64,000 bases of DNA. It comes from an uncultured Collinsella sp. GTDB lineage: Bacteria; Actinomycetota; Coriobacteriia; Coriobacteriales; Coriobacteriaceae. Shown here one piece after another: positions 41,914 to 51,391 of the stretch. The stretch is from positions 62,001 to 126,000 of the forward strand of contig CATZLI010000002.1 of assembly GCA_958421275.1 (NCBI GenBank). The letters are read 5' to 3'. The notes below the pieces were generated by a model. That model made no database searches and had not been told where the DNA came from. It was given only the letters and a program-made list of their open reading frames with translations. Each line of letters starts with the position of its first letter. The stretch's first letter is position 1. The translations under genes were made by a program, and so were the position numbers.

Positions 41914-42750
41914 CTACTCACTCCCCTTCTCGTCGTTGGTGACGGGGATAAAGCCCGCCTCGCGAATCTGCTTGTCCATCTTTTCGGACGTCACGTAGTC
42001 GATGTAATCCTGCGCCTGCTGCGAAGGCGCACCCTTAACAAAGAAGTAAAGGTCGCGCGAGATGGGATAGCCGCCGCTCGCGACCGTCTTCTCGGACGCC
42101 TCAACATGATTGACCGAGACGGCCTTGACCGAGGTCTTGGCGTTGAGGCTATCGACGAAGCCCAGCGAAATGTAGCCAATGGCTCCGCGCGAACGAGATA
42201 CCACGTCGCGCACCTGGCCCGTGCCCGAAAGAACGGCCGAGCGGCGATCGAAGGGGGTGCCGTCCATCACGATGGTGCGAAAGGCCTCACGCGTGCCGGA
42301 CGCCTCATCTCGGTTGATAACCTGAATCCTCAGGTCCTCGCCACCGACTTCTTTCCAGTTGGTGATCTTGCCGGCGTAAATATCGCGGAGCTGCTCGGTC
42401 GAGAGGTTATCGACCGGGTTATCGTCGTTCACGATGACCGCGATACCGTCGTGGGCAATGACGATGGGAGTCAGGCCCAGATCCTGTTCGTCGGCATTGA
42501 GTCCACGGGAGGAGCTGGCGATATCGGCCGTGCCGGCGCTGACGGCCTCGATGCCAGCGGAAGAACCCAAACCGGAAACGAGCACGTCGATGCCGGTCTC
42601 CTCCTTAAAGCCCTCGGCCGCAATCTCGGCGATAGGAAGGCAGGTCGTGGAGCCAGCGACAGTAATGGAAGAGGTAGAAGATCCCGAAGAACAGGCGCAC
42701 AGCGTAAGTGTAAGCACAGCGGCGCTCAGGACCGATACGATCTTTCTCAT
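41914..42750 (-). CDS. pstS: Phosphate-binding lipoprotein PstS
   Basis: 278 residues. The signal peptide ends in a lipobox LTLC, giving a lipid-anchored cysteine at about residue 18, followed by a Ser/Gly linker. Phosphate-binding elements are VAGSTTCLPIAE, GLGSSAGIEAVSAGTADIASSSR (about 60-82) and NRDEASGTREAF (about 150). It captures phosphate outside the membrane for PstCA. The start overlaps the pgeF stop by 4 nt (ATGA), so it is translationally coupled to pgeF. Confidence 0.96.
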   Translation of the reverse strand: MRKIVSVLSAAVLTLTLCACSSGSSTSSITVAGSTTCLPIAEIAAEGFKEETGIDVLVSGLGSSAGIEAVSAGTADIASSSRGLNADEQDLGLTPIVIAHDGIAVIVNDDNPVDNLSTEQLRDIYAGKITNWKEVGGEDLRIQVINRDEASGTREAFRTIVMDGTPFDRRSAVLSGTGQVRDVVSRSRGAIGYISLGFVDSLNAKTSVKAVSVNHVEASEKTVASGGYPISRDLYFFVKGAPSQQAQDYIDYVTSEKMDKQIREAGFIPVTNDEKGSE

Positions 42751-43547
42751 AGCATCACGCCGATCGCAGCATGGCGCCCACAGGTGCCGTCCTCGTTACG
42801 GTAGGAATAAAAGCGGTCGTTCTGACGCACGGTCGAAAGCTGGGTATCCACGATATTATCCGCGTCGACACCGACATCTACCAGCGCCTCGCGAATGGCA
42901 GCGGAAAGATCGAGCATGCGAGAGGTACTCGCATCGATGCAAGAGAACTCGGCGGCAAAGCGATCCATGAGCTCCTGGGATACTTCATATTCGTCACCCA
43001 AGATATGGGGGCCGATATAGGCGGAAACGTCGCTCGCATCGCAGCCGGCAGCATCGCAAAGCGCCTTGCACGCCTTGGCGGAAATACGTGCAATCGTACC
43101 CTTCCAACCGGAGTGCACCACGGCAAATCCGCCAGGGGCCACCAGCACCACGGGAACGCAGTCGGCAAAGCAGAGCAGCACGGGCACGTTATGCGCCGTA
43201 CAGACGATGGCATCGCAGCCCTCGGCAATCTGCTCGCGGACGTCCTCAAGGTCATCGGCGCCGTTCGAGGTCACCGCAACGATATGGTCACCATGGACCT
43301 GATTGGGAACGAGCAGGTTGTGCTCGCACTCGGCGGCACCCATAGCCTCGAGCGCGCGACGACGATTTTCTTGAACAGCAAAGGGGTCATCGCCAACATG
43401 CGAGCCCAAGTTGAGTGAGGAGTACGCATCTTCGGAAACACCACCGGCGCGCTCGGTGAAGGCAAAGCGAACATCGGATGTCGCGCCTTCCACCAACGTA
43501 ACTCCATCATGGTCGACACGCGAAACGTTGTCCGCACGTGCTGCCAT
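42747..43547 (-). CDS. pgeF: Purine nucleoside phosphorylase / laccase-domain protein PgeF (YlmD)
   Basis: 266 residues of the YfiH/LACC1/PgeF family. Zinc-site motifs are PNQVHGDHIV (about residue 90), LLCFADCVPVVL and VVHSGWKGTI (about 150), then YIGPHI. Characterised members are multi-substrate purine nucleoside enzymes, some splitting nucleosides with phosphate, and also edit peptidoglycan precursors. The ATG at 43547 has AGGAGG at 7 nt. It lies after ftsZ, as in other Gram-positives, but its 3' end overlaps pstS, making it the first gene of the pst operon. Confidence 0.9.
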   Translation of the reverse strand: MAARADNVSRVDHDGVTLVEGATSDVRFAFTERAGGVSEDAYSSLNLGSHVGDDPFAVQENRRRALEAMGAAECEHNLLVPNQVHGDHIVAVTSNGADDLEDVREQIAEGCDAIVCTAHNVPVLLCFADCVPVVLVAPGGFAVVHSGWKGTIARISAKACKALCDAAGCDASDVSAYIGPHILGDEYEVSQELMDRFAAEFSCIDASTSRMLDLSAAIREALVDVGVDADNIVDTQLSTVRQNDRFYSYRNEDGTCGRHAAIGVML

Positions 43548-43652
43548 ACTAAAGCCTCCTAATAACACAAGTACCGCGGCATCGCCGCTACAGCCCGCGT
43601 TTATACGGCTGTCATACTTCTCTAAAAGGATACCTGCTGCGCTGGAGGCAAT

Positions 43653-43670
43653 CGTAAAGGGAACGTAAAG
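43653..43670 (-). promoter_or_regulatory. Candidate PHO box upstream of pgeF-pst
   Basis: CGTAAAG occurs at 43653-43659 and again at 43664-43670 on the plus strand (CTTTACG on the coding strand), an exact 11-bp direct repeat. PhoB/PhoP-type regulators bind direct repeats of 11-bp period. A possible -10 (TATCCT, 43627-43632) lies about 20 nt downstream. The remaining gap 43548-43757 holds no gene. Confidence 0.45.
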
Positions 43671-43702
43671 AGATTGGAGGTTCTAGTTTACAAAGTCGAA
43701 AT

Positions 43703-43732
43703 AAAAAGGGCGCGTCCATACGGACACGCCCC
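43703..43732 (-). terminator. Terminator after ftsZ
   Basis: GGGCGTGTCC pairs with GGACGCGCCC on the minus strand with one mismatch, followed by TTTTTAT. Confidence 0.8.
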
Positions 43733-43757
43733 TGTGCACAACAATGCAAAGAACGAC

Positions 43758-44912
43758 TTAGAAGCTACCGCGCTTCAGGAAGTCGGGAAGCTCGAACTGA
43801 TCGTTGCCGAAGTTAGGAAGCTCGGTGCCACCGACGTTGCGGGTCGGAGCGGCCTGAGCCGGGCTGGTGGCCGGAGCGGTGCGCTGCGGCTCAGCGGAAG
43901 CAGCGGCCTTGCTCTGAGACTGCTGAGCGGCAAAGAGCTCATCCTGACGGTTGACGTTGGAGTCGGAGAAGCCCGTAGCGATGACGGTGATACGCACCTG
44001 ATCGCCCAGGGACTCGTCGACAACGGTACCGAAGATGATGTTGGCCTCGGGGTCGACGGCGTTGGCGACAACGTCGGCGGCGTCGCTGATCTCCTGGATG
44101 CCCAGGTCCTTGGAACCGGCGATGGAGAGCAGCACGCGTGTGGCACCATCGATGGAGCTCTCGAGCAGCGGGCTGGAGATGGCCTGCTGGGCAGCGTCGA
44201 CGGCACGGGTATCCCCAGAAGAGGTACCGATACCCATCATGGCGGTACCGGCCTGCTTCATGATGGTCTTAACATCGGCGAAGTCCAGGTTGATGATACC
44301 GGGGACGGTGATGAGGTCGGTGATGCCCTGGGTGCCCTGGGAAAGGACGCCATCGGCAATCGCGAAGGCCTCGAGCATGGTGGTCTTCTTCTCGGCGATG
44401 TCGAGCAGCTTATCGTTAGGGATGACGATCATGGTGTCGACGCAATCGGAGAGGGTCTTAATGCCCTCCTCGGCGCTCTTCTTGCGCTTACGGCCCTCGA
44501 AGGTGAAGGGCTTGGTCACGACGGCGACGGTCAGCGCACCGACCTCGTTCATCGCGATATCGGCAACGATGGGAGCGGCGCCGGTACCGGTGCCACCGCC
44601 CTCGCCGCAGGTGATGAACACCATGTCGGCGCCAGCGAGCGCCTCGGCAATGTCGTCGCGGGACTCATCGGCAGCCTTGCGGCCAACCTCGGGGTTGGCG
44701 CCGGCGCCCAGGCCGCGGGTAAGGTCGGTGCCGATGTGCACCTTGATATCGGCATCAGAGATCGCGAGTGCCTGAGCATCGGTGTTGATGGCAACAAACT
44801 CGACGCCGCGGATGCCCTCTTCGATCATTCGATTGACCGCGTTGGTACCGCCGCCGCCGACGCCGACCACCTTAATGACGGCAAGGTAGTTGTTGATCTC
44901 TGTCTCGTGCAT
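43758..44912 (-). CDS. ftsZ: Cell division GTPase FtsZ
   Basis: 384 residues. The tubulin-like G-box GEGGGTGTGAAP is at about 95-106, with VGVGGGGTNAVNRM at the N-terminus and the NLDFADVKTIM T7-loop region near 195. The C-terminal tail ends LPNFGNDQFELPDFLKRGSF, the short conserved peptide bound by SepF-type partners, after a Gln/Ala/Pro linker. FtsZ forms the division ring. The ATG at 44912 has GGAGG at 8-9 nt. A roughly 200-nt gap separates it from ftsQ, so it probably has its own promoter, and a terminator follows. There is no ftsA. Confidence 0.97.
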   Translation of the reverse strand: MHETEINNYLAVIKVVGVGGGGTNAVNRMIEEGIRGVEFVAINTDAQALAISDADIKVHIGTDLTRGLGAGANPEVGRKAADESRDDIAEALAGADMVFITCGEGGGTGTGAAPIVADIAMNEVGALTVAVVTKPFTFEGRKRKKSAEEGIKTLSDCVDTMIVIPNDKLLDIAEKKTTMLEAFAIADGVLSQGTQGITDLITVPGIINLDFADVKTIMKQAGTAMMGIGTSSGDTRAVDAAQQAISSPLLESSIDGATRVLLSIAGSKDLGIQEISDAADVVANAVDPEANIIFGTVVDESLGDQVRITVIATGFSDSNVNRQDELFAAQQSQSKAAASAEPQRTAPATSPAQAAPTRNVGGTELPNFGNDQFELPDFLKRGSF

Positions 44913-45111
44913 GTCGGTCCTCCGAACAAAGGTTATAGCCATAGCATGGGTCGACCCCTGCGCACATTAACCTTCAGGTTGAAAGTAAATGCAAAGGTAA
45001 ACCGTATTATGTTTGCACATTATGAACGTATCAGTCAAATAATTGACCGTGAAAACCAAACAAACCAGATAAACGGCGTGGTATGGCCCCTCAACAAAGC
45101 ATCAACCAGCG

Positions 45112-46368
45112 CTACGAGGTCGGAGCGTTCCTAAATGTATAGTTACCCGGAGAGCGCACATTGATATACGTTACGCCCTCTACCTGCGAAAGCAGCTTGG
45201 TGACTACGCGCTCCTTCTTGACGATATCGTTCGAATCGCCCAGCGACACCTCAATGCCGTTATTGAGGTTTGCCGAGATGGCTTCGACCGAAGGCGTGGA
45301 AATATCCTTGACTTGTCCCAAGAACTCGCTCGAAAAACCACGCACATAATCCAAGCCAGCCTTAACGGCCTTGGAGCTCACCGCCTGGCCGGAAACCGGA
45401 GCGACATCCGCCGAGACATCAGTCAACAACACCGCGCCATAGTGCTTAGCGAGCGCCAGCGCGGCATCAATGCCGGTCAGGGTATTTGAGCCCTGCCCCG
45501 TCGTGATGACGTTGCCCTGGTCATCCACTTCGACCGACGTCGACAGCGGGGCGATCCAGGTGTCATCATCCCCGATGGCCCAGGCAAGGTCATCGGAGCT
45601 GATATAGGCAATTGCGATGACCTTGCGCTCCATCGGCGTAATGATGAGCGTATGCGGGAACTGACGCTGGACATCCACGCCCGAGACCCACGGATTCTGC
45701 TTGAGGTCCTCGGTAATCTGGTCGGGATCGACGTTAAAAAGCGACGTTCCCTCGGGCAAATCGATCAGCTGGATAGCATCGTGCTTCGTCACGTGCTCGC
45801 TGCCTTGAATCTGAATATCAGTGGCGGTAAACAATCCAGAGTTAATCACCACGATGGCAACGACGACGAGCACGGCCAAGACGGCCAAAACGCCGCCCAC
45901 GATTTTGCCTTTGCCTGTAACGACAGAAGCGGCGTCTGACGTTTTATTTGCCATCGCCCTAAGTGAAGACAACGGGTTGACGCCTTTTTTACCCGAAGGC
46001 TTCTTGGCGGTAGCCGGCACCGATGTCAGCGAGCGCGGTTTCGATGCGCCCAGCGTGCGACCCGGACGCGCCGCCTTAGTTCCTGCCGAGGGCTTAGGAG
46101 TTGCCAAAGGACGGGCAGGCTTGGCGCCCATAACAGGCTTTGACGTCACCGAGGGACGCGAGGACTTTTTTGCGGCCGGACGATTACCGAGCTGCGAGCC
46201 GACAACCGGACGACTGGTCTGTCGAGCATGCCCGACAGACTTAGAGTGCGCGACGGTATTGCGTTGAGGTTTGGCAGGCGCGCCGGAACGCCCTCCGGCG
46301 CGGCGGAAGGTGGGTTTCGATGCTCTAGAAGCCGAGGAATTTAACTTCCGGTCTGAGCTCGATGCCAT
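45112..46368 (-). CDS. ftsQ: Cell division protein FtsQ/DivIB
   Basis: 418 residues. A very long basic, Ser/Pro/Lys-rich cytoplasmic tail (about residues 1-165) precedes one transmembrane helix (about 168-190). A POTRA domain follows (FTATDIQIQGSEHVTKHDAIQLIDLPEGTSLFNVD, split), then the beta domain (LKQNPWVSGVDVQRQFPHTLIITPMERK). It scaffolds FtsL and FtsI outside the membrane. Its start lies 44 nt inside the 3' end of murB, so the two are translationally linked. The cytoplasmic tail is far longer than in E. coli but such tails occur in actinobacteria. Confidence 0.9.
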   Translation of the reverse strand: MASSSDRKLNSSASRASKPTFRRAGGRSGAPAKPQRNTVAHSKSVGHARQTSRPVVGSQLGNRPAAKKSSRPSVTSKPVMGAKPARPLATPKPSAGTKAARPGRTLGASKPRSLTSVPATAKKPSGKKGVNPLSSLRAMANKTSDAASVVTGKGKIVGGVLAVLAVLVVVAIVVINSGLFTATDIQIQGSEHVTKHDAIQLIDLPEGTSLFNVDPDQITEDLKQNPWVSGVDVQRQFPHTLIITPMERKVIAIAYISSDDLAWAIGDDDTWIAPLSTSVEVDDQGNVITTGQGSNTLTGIDAALALAKHYGAVLLTDVSADVAPVSGQAVSSKAVKAGLDYVRGFSSEFLGQVKDISTPSVEAISANLNNGIEVSLGDSNDIVKKERVVTKLLSQVEGVTYINVRSPGNYTFRNAPTS

Positions 46369-47236
46369 ACGCCTCCCTCACCTTTCCGTGCACATGTCTG
46401 ATAACCGCGGCAACGTCATCGGCCGAGGCAGTTCCGTTATTAACGATAAAATTAGCGTGAACGGGCGAAACTTCCGCGCCGCCAATCGAAAAACCCTTTA
46501 ATCCACAATCCTCGATAAGCTTGCCCACACTCGCATCGGGCGGGTTACGAAAGACCGACCCGCAGGATGCGCGACCCATGGGCTGCGTACGCTTGCGCCT
46601 CGTCAGGTACCGTTCCATGCGCTCGCGAATGTCGGCCTTGGGCGCCGGTTTAAGCTTGAGCACGCACTCGAGGATGATCTCATTGCGGGGAAGGCTACAT
46701 TCTCGGTAGCCCCAAGTGATCTCGGACCCCGCATAATGCTTGATACCGGATGCCGGGTCAAACGTTACGACATCCTCAACCAGCGAGCCAATCCACTCGG
46801 TCCGTGTGCCTGCATTCATAGATATCGCACCGCCGACCGAACCAGGGATGCCAACGGCAAACTCAAGGCCCGAGAGGCTACGCGACAGGGCATCGTTGAC
46901 CAGGCGCGCAAACATCACGCCCGCACCGACCGTCAGCGTACAACCGTCATCGGCAACAACCGTGCGCTGAAACTCACGTCCGAGCGAAATGACGGCGCCG
47001 CGATAACCGCCATCGGCAACCAGCAGATTGGAGCCCTTGCCGATGATGACCCACGGCACCTGCTCGCGATCGAGCACCGCCACGGCGCGGCGGAGGGCAT
47101 GATAGCTATGGCACGTAACAAAGAGGTCGGCCTTGCCGCCGATACGATAACTCGTATGACGCGCAAGGCGCTCGTCCTCGATCACATCCGTGTCGATCAT
47201 GCCCGAGAGCGCCATGACGGCGTTAAACAAACCCAT
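46325..47236 (-). CDS. murB: UDP-N-acetylenolpyruvoylglucosamine reductase
   Basis: 303 residues. It reduces the enolpyruvyl group to give UDP-MurNAc, using FAD and NADPH. FAD-binding motifs are HTSYRIGGKADLF, VIIGKGSNLLVAD (about residue 60) and GIPGSVGGAISMNAGT (about 128). The catalytic serine lies in RASCGSVFRNP (about 220). It is a type II-like MurB. It starts 5 nt after murC ends and overlaps ftsQ. Confidence 0.96.
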   Translation of the reverse strand: MGLFNAVMALSGMIDTDVIEDERLARHTSYRIGGKADLFVTCHSYHALRRAVAVLDREQVPWVIIGKGSNLLVADGGYRGAVISLGREFQRTVVADDGCTLTVGAGVMFARLVNDALSRSLSGLEFAVGIPGSVGGAISMNAGTRTEWIGSLVEDVVTFDPASGIKHYAGSEITWGYRECSLPRNEIILECVLKLKPAPKADIRERMERYLTRRKRTQPMGRASCGSVFRNPPDASVGKLIEDCGLKGFSIGGAEVSPVHANFIVNNGTASADDVAAVIRHVHGKVREAYGIELRPEVKFLGF

Positions 47237-47241
47237 TAGAC

Positions 47242-48660
47242 TTAAGCGTCTTTCTTGGCAGTCAGATACTCAATGAACTCGGGGCCGACGGTCGTAACGT
47301 CACCGGCACCCATAGTGAGCAGCAGGTCGCCCGCGCCCACCATCTGCTCGAGCTCCTGATTGAGCTCAAGACGGCTGGAGCAGTACACGACCTCCTTGCC
47401 AGGATGCTTGGCGCGCACGGTATCGGCGAGCATCTTAGAGGTGACACCCGGAATGGGCATCTCGCCAGCCGAGAACACATCAATCAGCAGCAGTTTATCG
47501 GCATTGGCAAATGCGTCGGCAAAGTCGTCGCACAGGGCCTGCAGGCGCGAATAACGGTGCGGCTGGAACACGACGTCGACATGCTTGTAGCCCAGCGACG
47601 AAGCAGCAGCAAGCGTCGCCTTGATCTCGGTGGGGTGATGGCCGTAATCATCGACCACGGTGATGCCATCGATATCGCCCACGTGGGTAAAGCGACGGCG
47701 GACGCCCTCAAAGCTCGAGAGCGCCTTGGCGGCGGCGTCGATGTCAAGGCCCAGGACATGGGCGACGGTGAGCACCGCCGTGGCGTTGAGCATGTTGTGG
47801 CGACCGGGATTGCTCTTGATCTCCACAGCGTGTTCAGTGCCGTCCTCAAAGCGAACGATAAAGTCGCTCTGGATGCCCTTGACATCCGGGTGCATGCAGA
47901 CGATGTCGTTGCTCTCGGCAAAGCCGTAGGAAAGCACGTGACGACCCGTCGACTTGGCGAGCTCGACCAGATGCGGGTCCTCACCGCAGACGATGACGGT
48001 GCCGTCCTCGCCCACCAGGCTCATGAATTTGGCGAAAGTTGCCTCGATCTCCTCGATACCCGAGTAGTGATCGAGATGGTCGGCCTCGACGTTGGTCACA
48101 ATGACCACGTTGGGGTTCAGGAACAGGAAGGAGCTGTCGGACTCGTCGGCCTCGGCGACAAAGTAGTCGCCCGAGCCGTTCTTGCCGTTCGTGTCATAGC
48201 CCTCGACGATGCCGCCGATCAAGAAGCTCGGATCCAGACCCATGCGGTCGAGCATGGTGGCGCACATCGAAGACGTGGTGGTCTTGCCATGCGTGCCGGC
48301 AACAGCGACGGTGGTGTAGCCGTGGCCCAAAGCAGAGAGCATCTTGGCACGGGGCCACACGGGAATACCAAGCTCGCGAGCGCGCACGAGTTCAGGGTTG
48401 GACTCCGGAATAGCGGTGGAGACAACAACCACGTCGGGCTTGACCTCGTCGATCGTGGCGGCCTCATGGCCCACATGCACCTTCACACCAGCGCGGGTAA
48501 GCTGGCGGATATAACGTGACGTCTTAAGGTCGGAGCCGGTAACGGCATAACCGCGCTCGTGCAGAACAAGGGCGATGCCGCTCATGCCGGCGCCGCCGAT
48601 ACCGATAAAGTGGGCGCTCTTAAACTCGGGCGCGGAGGTTGCAGTCTGGGAATCAGCCAT
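47242..48660 (-). CDS. murC: UDP-N-acetylmuramate--L-alanine ligase
   Basis: 472 residues. It adds L-Ala to UDP-MurNAc. The N-terminal Rossmann loop IGIGGAGMSGIAL, the ATP P-loop VAGTHGKTTTSSM (about 115) and the FQPHRYSRL segment (about 370) are diagnostic of MurC. The start at 48660 has AAGGAG about 11 nt upstream; the in-frame GTG at 48687 gives a non-conserved extension. It follows murG after 97 nt. Confidence 0.97.
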   Translation of the reverse strand: MADSQTATSAPEFKSAHFIGIGGAGMSGIALVLHERGYAVTGSDLKTSRYIRQLTRAGVKVHVGHEAATIDEVKPDVVVVSTAIPESNPELVRARELGIPVWPRAKMLSALGHGYTTVAVAGTHGKTTTSSMCATMLDRMGLDPSFLIGGIVEGYDTNGKNGSGDYFVAEADESDSSFLFLNPNVVIVTNVEADHLDHYSGIEEIEATFAKFMSLVGEDGTVIVCGEDPHLVELAKSTGRHVLSYGFAESNDIVCMHPDVKGIQSDFIVRFEDGTEHAVEIKSNPGRHNMLNATAVLTVAHVLGLDIDAAAKALSSFEGVRRRFTHVGDIDGITVVDDYGHHPTEIKATLAAASSLGYKHVDVVFQPHRYSRLQALCDDFADAFANADKLLLIDVFSAGEMPIPGVTSKMLADTVRAKHPGKEVVYCSSRLELNQELEQMVGAGDLLLTMGAGDVTTVGPEFIEYLTAKKDA

Positions 48661-48757
48661 GTGCTCGTGTACTCCTTGCGTAAACACTGCCTGTAACCCG
48701 TTAACTGTACCGCACCTACCGCATCAGCGCGAGGGCGACCGACGATATCCCGTCTAA

Positions 48758-49873
48758 CTAACGCAAACCCTCTACCGCATCCGCCAGAAGAGCGGCGGCC
48801 CTATCCTGAGCCAGACCACGCGCCGCCTGACGCATGGCGTCGCGCGCCGCCGCGTCATCGACCAGGTGCAGCAGCTCATCGGCAAAGGCAGAACCGTCGA
48901 TATCGGCATCGGCGCAGAGCACGCCGGCCCCGGCGTCGACCAGATAACGAGCATTGGTGGTTTGGTGGTCGGCTGTCGCATGCGGATACGGCACGAGCAC
49001 CGAAGGCACGGCGAGCGCAGCGATCTCGGCCACGCTCGATGCGCCCGAACGCGAGAGCACCAAATCGGCAGCAGCCAGCATATCGCCCATGTTGTCGATG
49101 TAAGGCTGGACGCGGTAACGCTTCGCCTCCTCGGGCGTCAGCGCCAAAGCGCGCTCGGTCTCCTCAAAGCCGTCGGCACCCGTCGAATGCAACACATAGA
49201 GGTTCTTGCGCGAAAGCAGCTCGTTTTTGAGCGAAGCCACGCGCTCGTTGAGGTGCTGGGCGCCAAGTGAACCGCCAAAGACGAGCAGCAGCGTAGCGTC
49301 CTCGGGAACGCCAAGTGCCTTGCGGCCGCGAGCGCGATCTCCCTCGATCACCGAGCGACGTACGGGATTGCCGGTCATGAGCACGTGGTCAGGGTCACCT
49401 TCGCGCTCAAAGACCGAGCGCGCTGCCGGCACCGAGATGCACACGCGGGCGGCGTGGGAGTTCATCATCTTGTTGGCCAGGCCCGGAACAGAGTTCTGCT
49501 CATGCAGCAGATACGGCACGCCTGCGTCCTTGCACCACCCCAGCAGTGGAACCTCGACATAGGCACCAAAACCGATGGCGGCATCGGGCTTGCCGACCTT
49601 TGAGAAATGACTGGCGATCGCACGCTTGGCCTTGTTGACACGCCACAGCGAGGTCAGCGCCGTCCAAGGGCGGGAGCGGTCGAAGCCCGTGACCGTAATG
49701 GGCACAAAATCAAACCCAGCCTCGGGGACCAGACGACCCTCGAGCTTGCGCGACTGGCCCACGAACACAACGCGGTGCCCACGGTCACGCAGCTCTTCGG
49801 CCAAGGCGAGCGCGGGGTTGATGTGTCCTGCCGTGCCGCCGGCTGCAATAGCAACGGTCATTTTATCGGTCAT
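48758..49873 (-). CDS. murG: Lipid II-forming GlcNAc transferase MurG
   Basis: 371 residues. It transfers GlcNAc to lipid I at the inner membrane face. GGTAGHINPALALAEEL at the N-terminus is the glycosyltransferase G-loop, VFGGSLGAQHLNE (about 195) and SRSGASSVAEIAA-PSVLVPYPHATADHQTTNA (about 270-300, split) are the UDP-GlcNAc site. The ATG at 49873 has AAGGGA at about 6 nt and overlaps the ftsW stop by 11 nt. Confidence 0.96.
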   Translation of the reverse strand: MTDKMTVAIAAGGTAGHINPALALAEELRDRGHRVVFVGQSRKLEGRLVPEAGFDFVPITVTGFDRSRPWTALTSLWRVNKAKRAIASHFSKVGKPDAAIGFGAYVEVPLLGWCKDAGVPYLLHEQNSVPGLANKMMNSHAARVCISVPAARSVFEREGDPDHVLMTGNPVRRSVIEGDRARGRKALGVPEDATLLLVFGGSLGAQHLNERVASLKNELLSRKNLYVLHSTGADGFEETERALALTPEEAKRYRVQPYIDNMGDMLAAADLVLSRSGASSVAEIAALAVPSVLVPYPHATADHQTTNARYLVDAGAGVLCADADIDGSAFADELLHLVDDAAARDAMRQAARGLAQDRAAALLADAVEGLR

Positions 49874-51383
49874 GGTAGTCCCTTCGTACACGCGGTCCCT
49901 GGTCGTCGGTGCGCAGACGTGCCGACGGGTCCGAGTTCAAATCGATTCGATTATATCCGCCGCCCGCGTTGCGAGGGCTGGGGCGCTGCGGACGACCTTG
50001 CGGAGCCGTTCGCGGGCGTGGACGGGCTGCCGGCTCGGATGCAGAACCATCCAGAACGGTAAAGCCGCTACGCGAAGGTCGTTCACCGCGCACATGGGCC
50101 ACGCCGGCGGTGCTCTCGTCCATAACGGCAAAGCTCTCACGGCGGCGGTCATACTCATCGCGGCGGGCGCTCTCGTACGAAACGCGCAGAATCAACCCGG
50201 CAAGCATAAGCGACACAATAATCGACGAACCGCCGTAGCTAATAAACGGCAACGGTTTGCCTGTCATGGGAAACACGTTGAGGATGCCCAGCGCGTTAAT
50301 CAAAAACTGCACTGCGAGAATGACCGCGGAGCCAGACGCCATAAGCGCGCCCCGGCGATCGGTCGCCTGCTCGGCAATGCGAAACGCCGAGTAGATCAGC
50401 ATCGCAAACACCAAGAAGAACAGCACGGTTCCGACAAAACCGACTTCCTCGCCAATGATGGCCAGGATGTAGTCATTGTGCGCCTCGGGCAGATACGAGT
50501 ACTTCATGGTTGAGTTGCCGATGCCACGGCCGAACAGACCGCCCGAGGCAAAGGCCATAATGGCAAGCGTGGCCTGATAGCCGTCACCATACTCGTCGGC
50601 CCAAGGGTTCAAGGCAACCTGAATACGCACCATACGGTACGGCTCTGCGACAAGCGCAATCACGATCACGAGAATGCCGAAGATTAGCACGCCGATGATA
50701 AATCTGGGGTCGAGACCCGCAAACAACGCCATGCACATGAGGGTCAACAGGATGATCAGGACAGTACCGAAATCGGGCTGGATAAAGATCAGAAAGAGCG
50801 AAATGCCCAGGTAGATGCCCATCTTGCGAAGGAATTCGTTGATGTTGCCACCGGGCGAAAAGAAGCGATCAAGCATGATGGCCGAATACGCAATGGCAAA
50901 TGGCTTTAAAAACTCGGAAGGCTGGAACTGAATACCGGCGATGTTGAGCCAGCGCGTGGCGCCGCGGCTGCCGCTGCCCACCAAGAACACCAGAAGCAGT
51001 AGCCCTATCATGCCGATAAGGAAGATCCTGAGCACATCCTCCCCAAACCAGCTGTCCGGCAAAACGCGCACGATGGCAATCAGCGCCAGAACACCGACCA
51101 CGGCAAACGCGGCCTGTCGACCCAGAAAAAACGTCGCCGAGCCATTCTCGTGCAGCGCCTCGACCGAAGACGCCGAGTACACCATCAGCAGGCCAAAGCA
51201 TACCAAGGTAAACAAGCAGGCCATGAATATCAAACGGGGGCGCATGATACGGGCGGGAACGCCGGCAATATAGCGTTCGCTAAACGACTGCCCGCCGCGG
51301 CTGGAACGCGGTGTGGTGCGACGTGAGGAAGCACGGTCCGAGTCGGGCCTCCTCATACCTTGTCGGGGGCTCTCCTCTCTCAC
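49863..51383 (-). CDS. ftsW: Septal peptidoglycan glycosyltransferase FtsW (SEDS)
   Basis: 506 residues with about ten membrane helices between residues about 50 and 400. Motifs include GSRGATRWLNIAGIQFQPSEFLK (split; about 145), PDFGTVLIIL, GIGNSTMKYSYLPEAHNDYILAIIGEE and FPMTGKPLPFISYGGSS. The last two place it among SEDS glycosyltransferases, and the dcw position argues for FtsW over RodA. Both tails are basic and disordered. The GTG at 51383 follows AGGGG at 5 nt and lies 8 nt after the murD stop; the internal ATG at 51356 has poorer spacing. Confidence 0.94.
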   Translation of the reverse strand: MREESPRQGMRRPDSDRASSRRTTPRSSRGGQSFSERYIAGVPARIMRPRLIFMACLFTLVCFGLLMVYSASSVEALHENGSATFFLGRQAAFAVVGVLALIAIVRVLPDSWFGEDVLRIFLIGMIGLLLLVFLVGSGSRGATRWLNIAGIQFQPSEFLKPFAIAYSAIMLDRFFSPGGNINEFLRKMGIYLGISLFLIFIQPDFGTVLIILLTLMCMALFAGLDPRFIIGVLIFGILVIVIALVAEPYRMVRIQVALNPWADEYGDGYQATLAIMAFASGGLFGRGIGNSTMKYSYLPEAHNDYILAIIGEEVGFVGTVLFFLVFAMLIYSAFRIAEQATDRRGALMASGSAVILAVQFLINALGILNVFPMTGKPLPFISYGGSSIIVSLMLAGLILRVSYESARRDEYDRRRESFAVMDESTAGVAHVRGERPSRSGFTVLDGSASEPAARPRPRTAPQGRPQRPSPRNAGGGYNRIDLNSDPSARLRTDDQGPRVRRDYHDR

Positions 51384-51391
51384 CGCAACCC

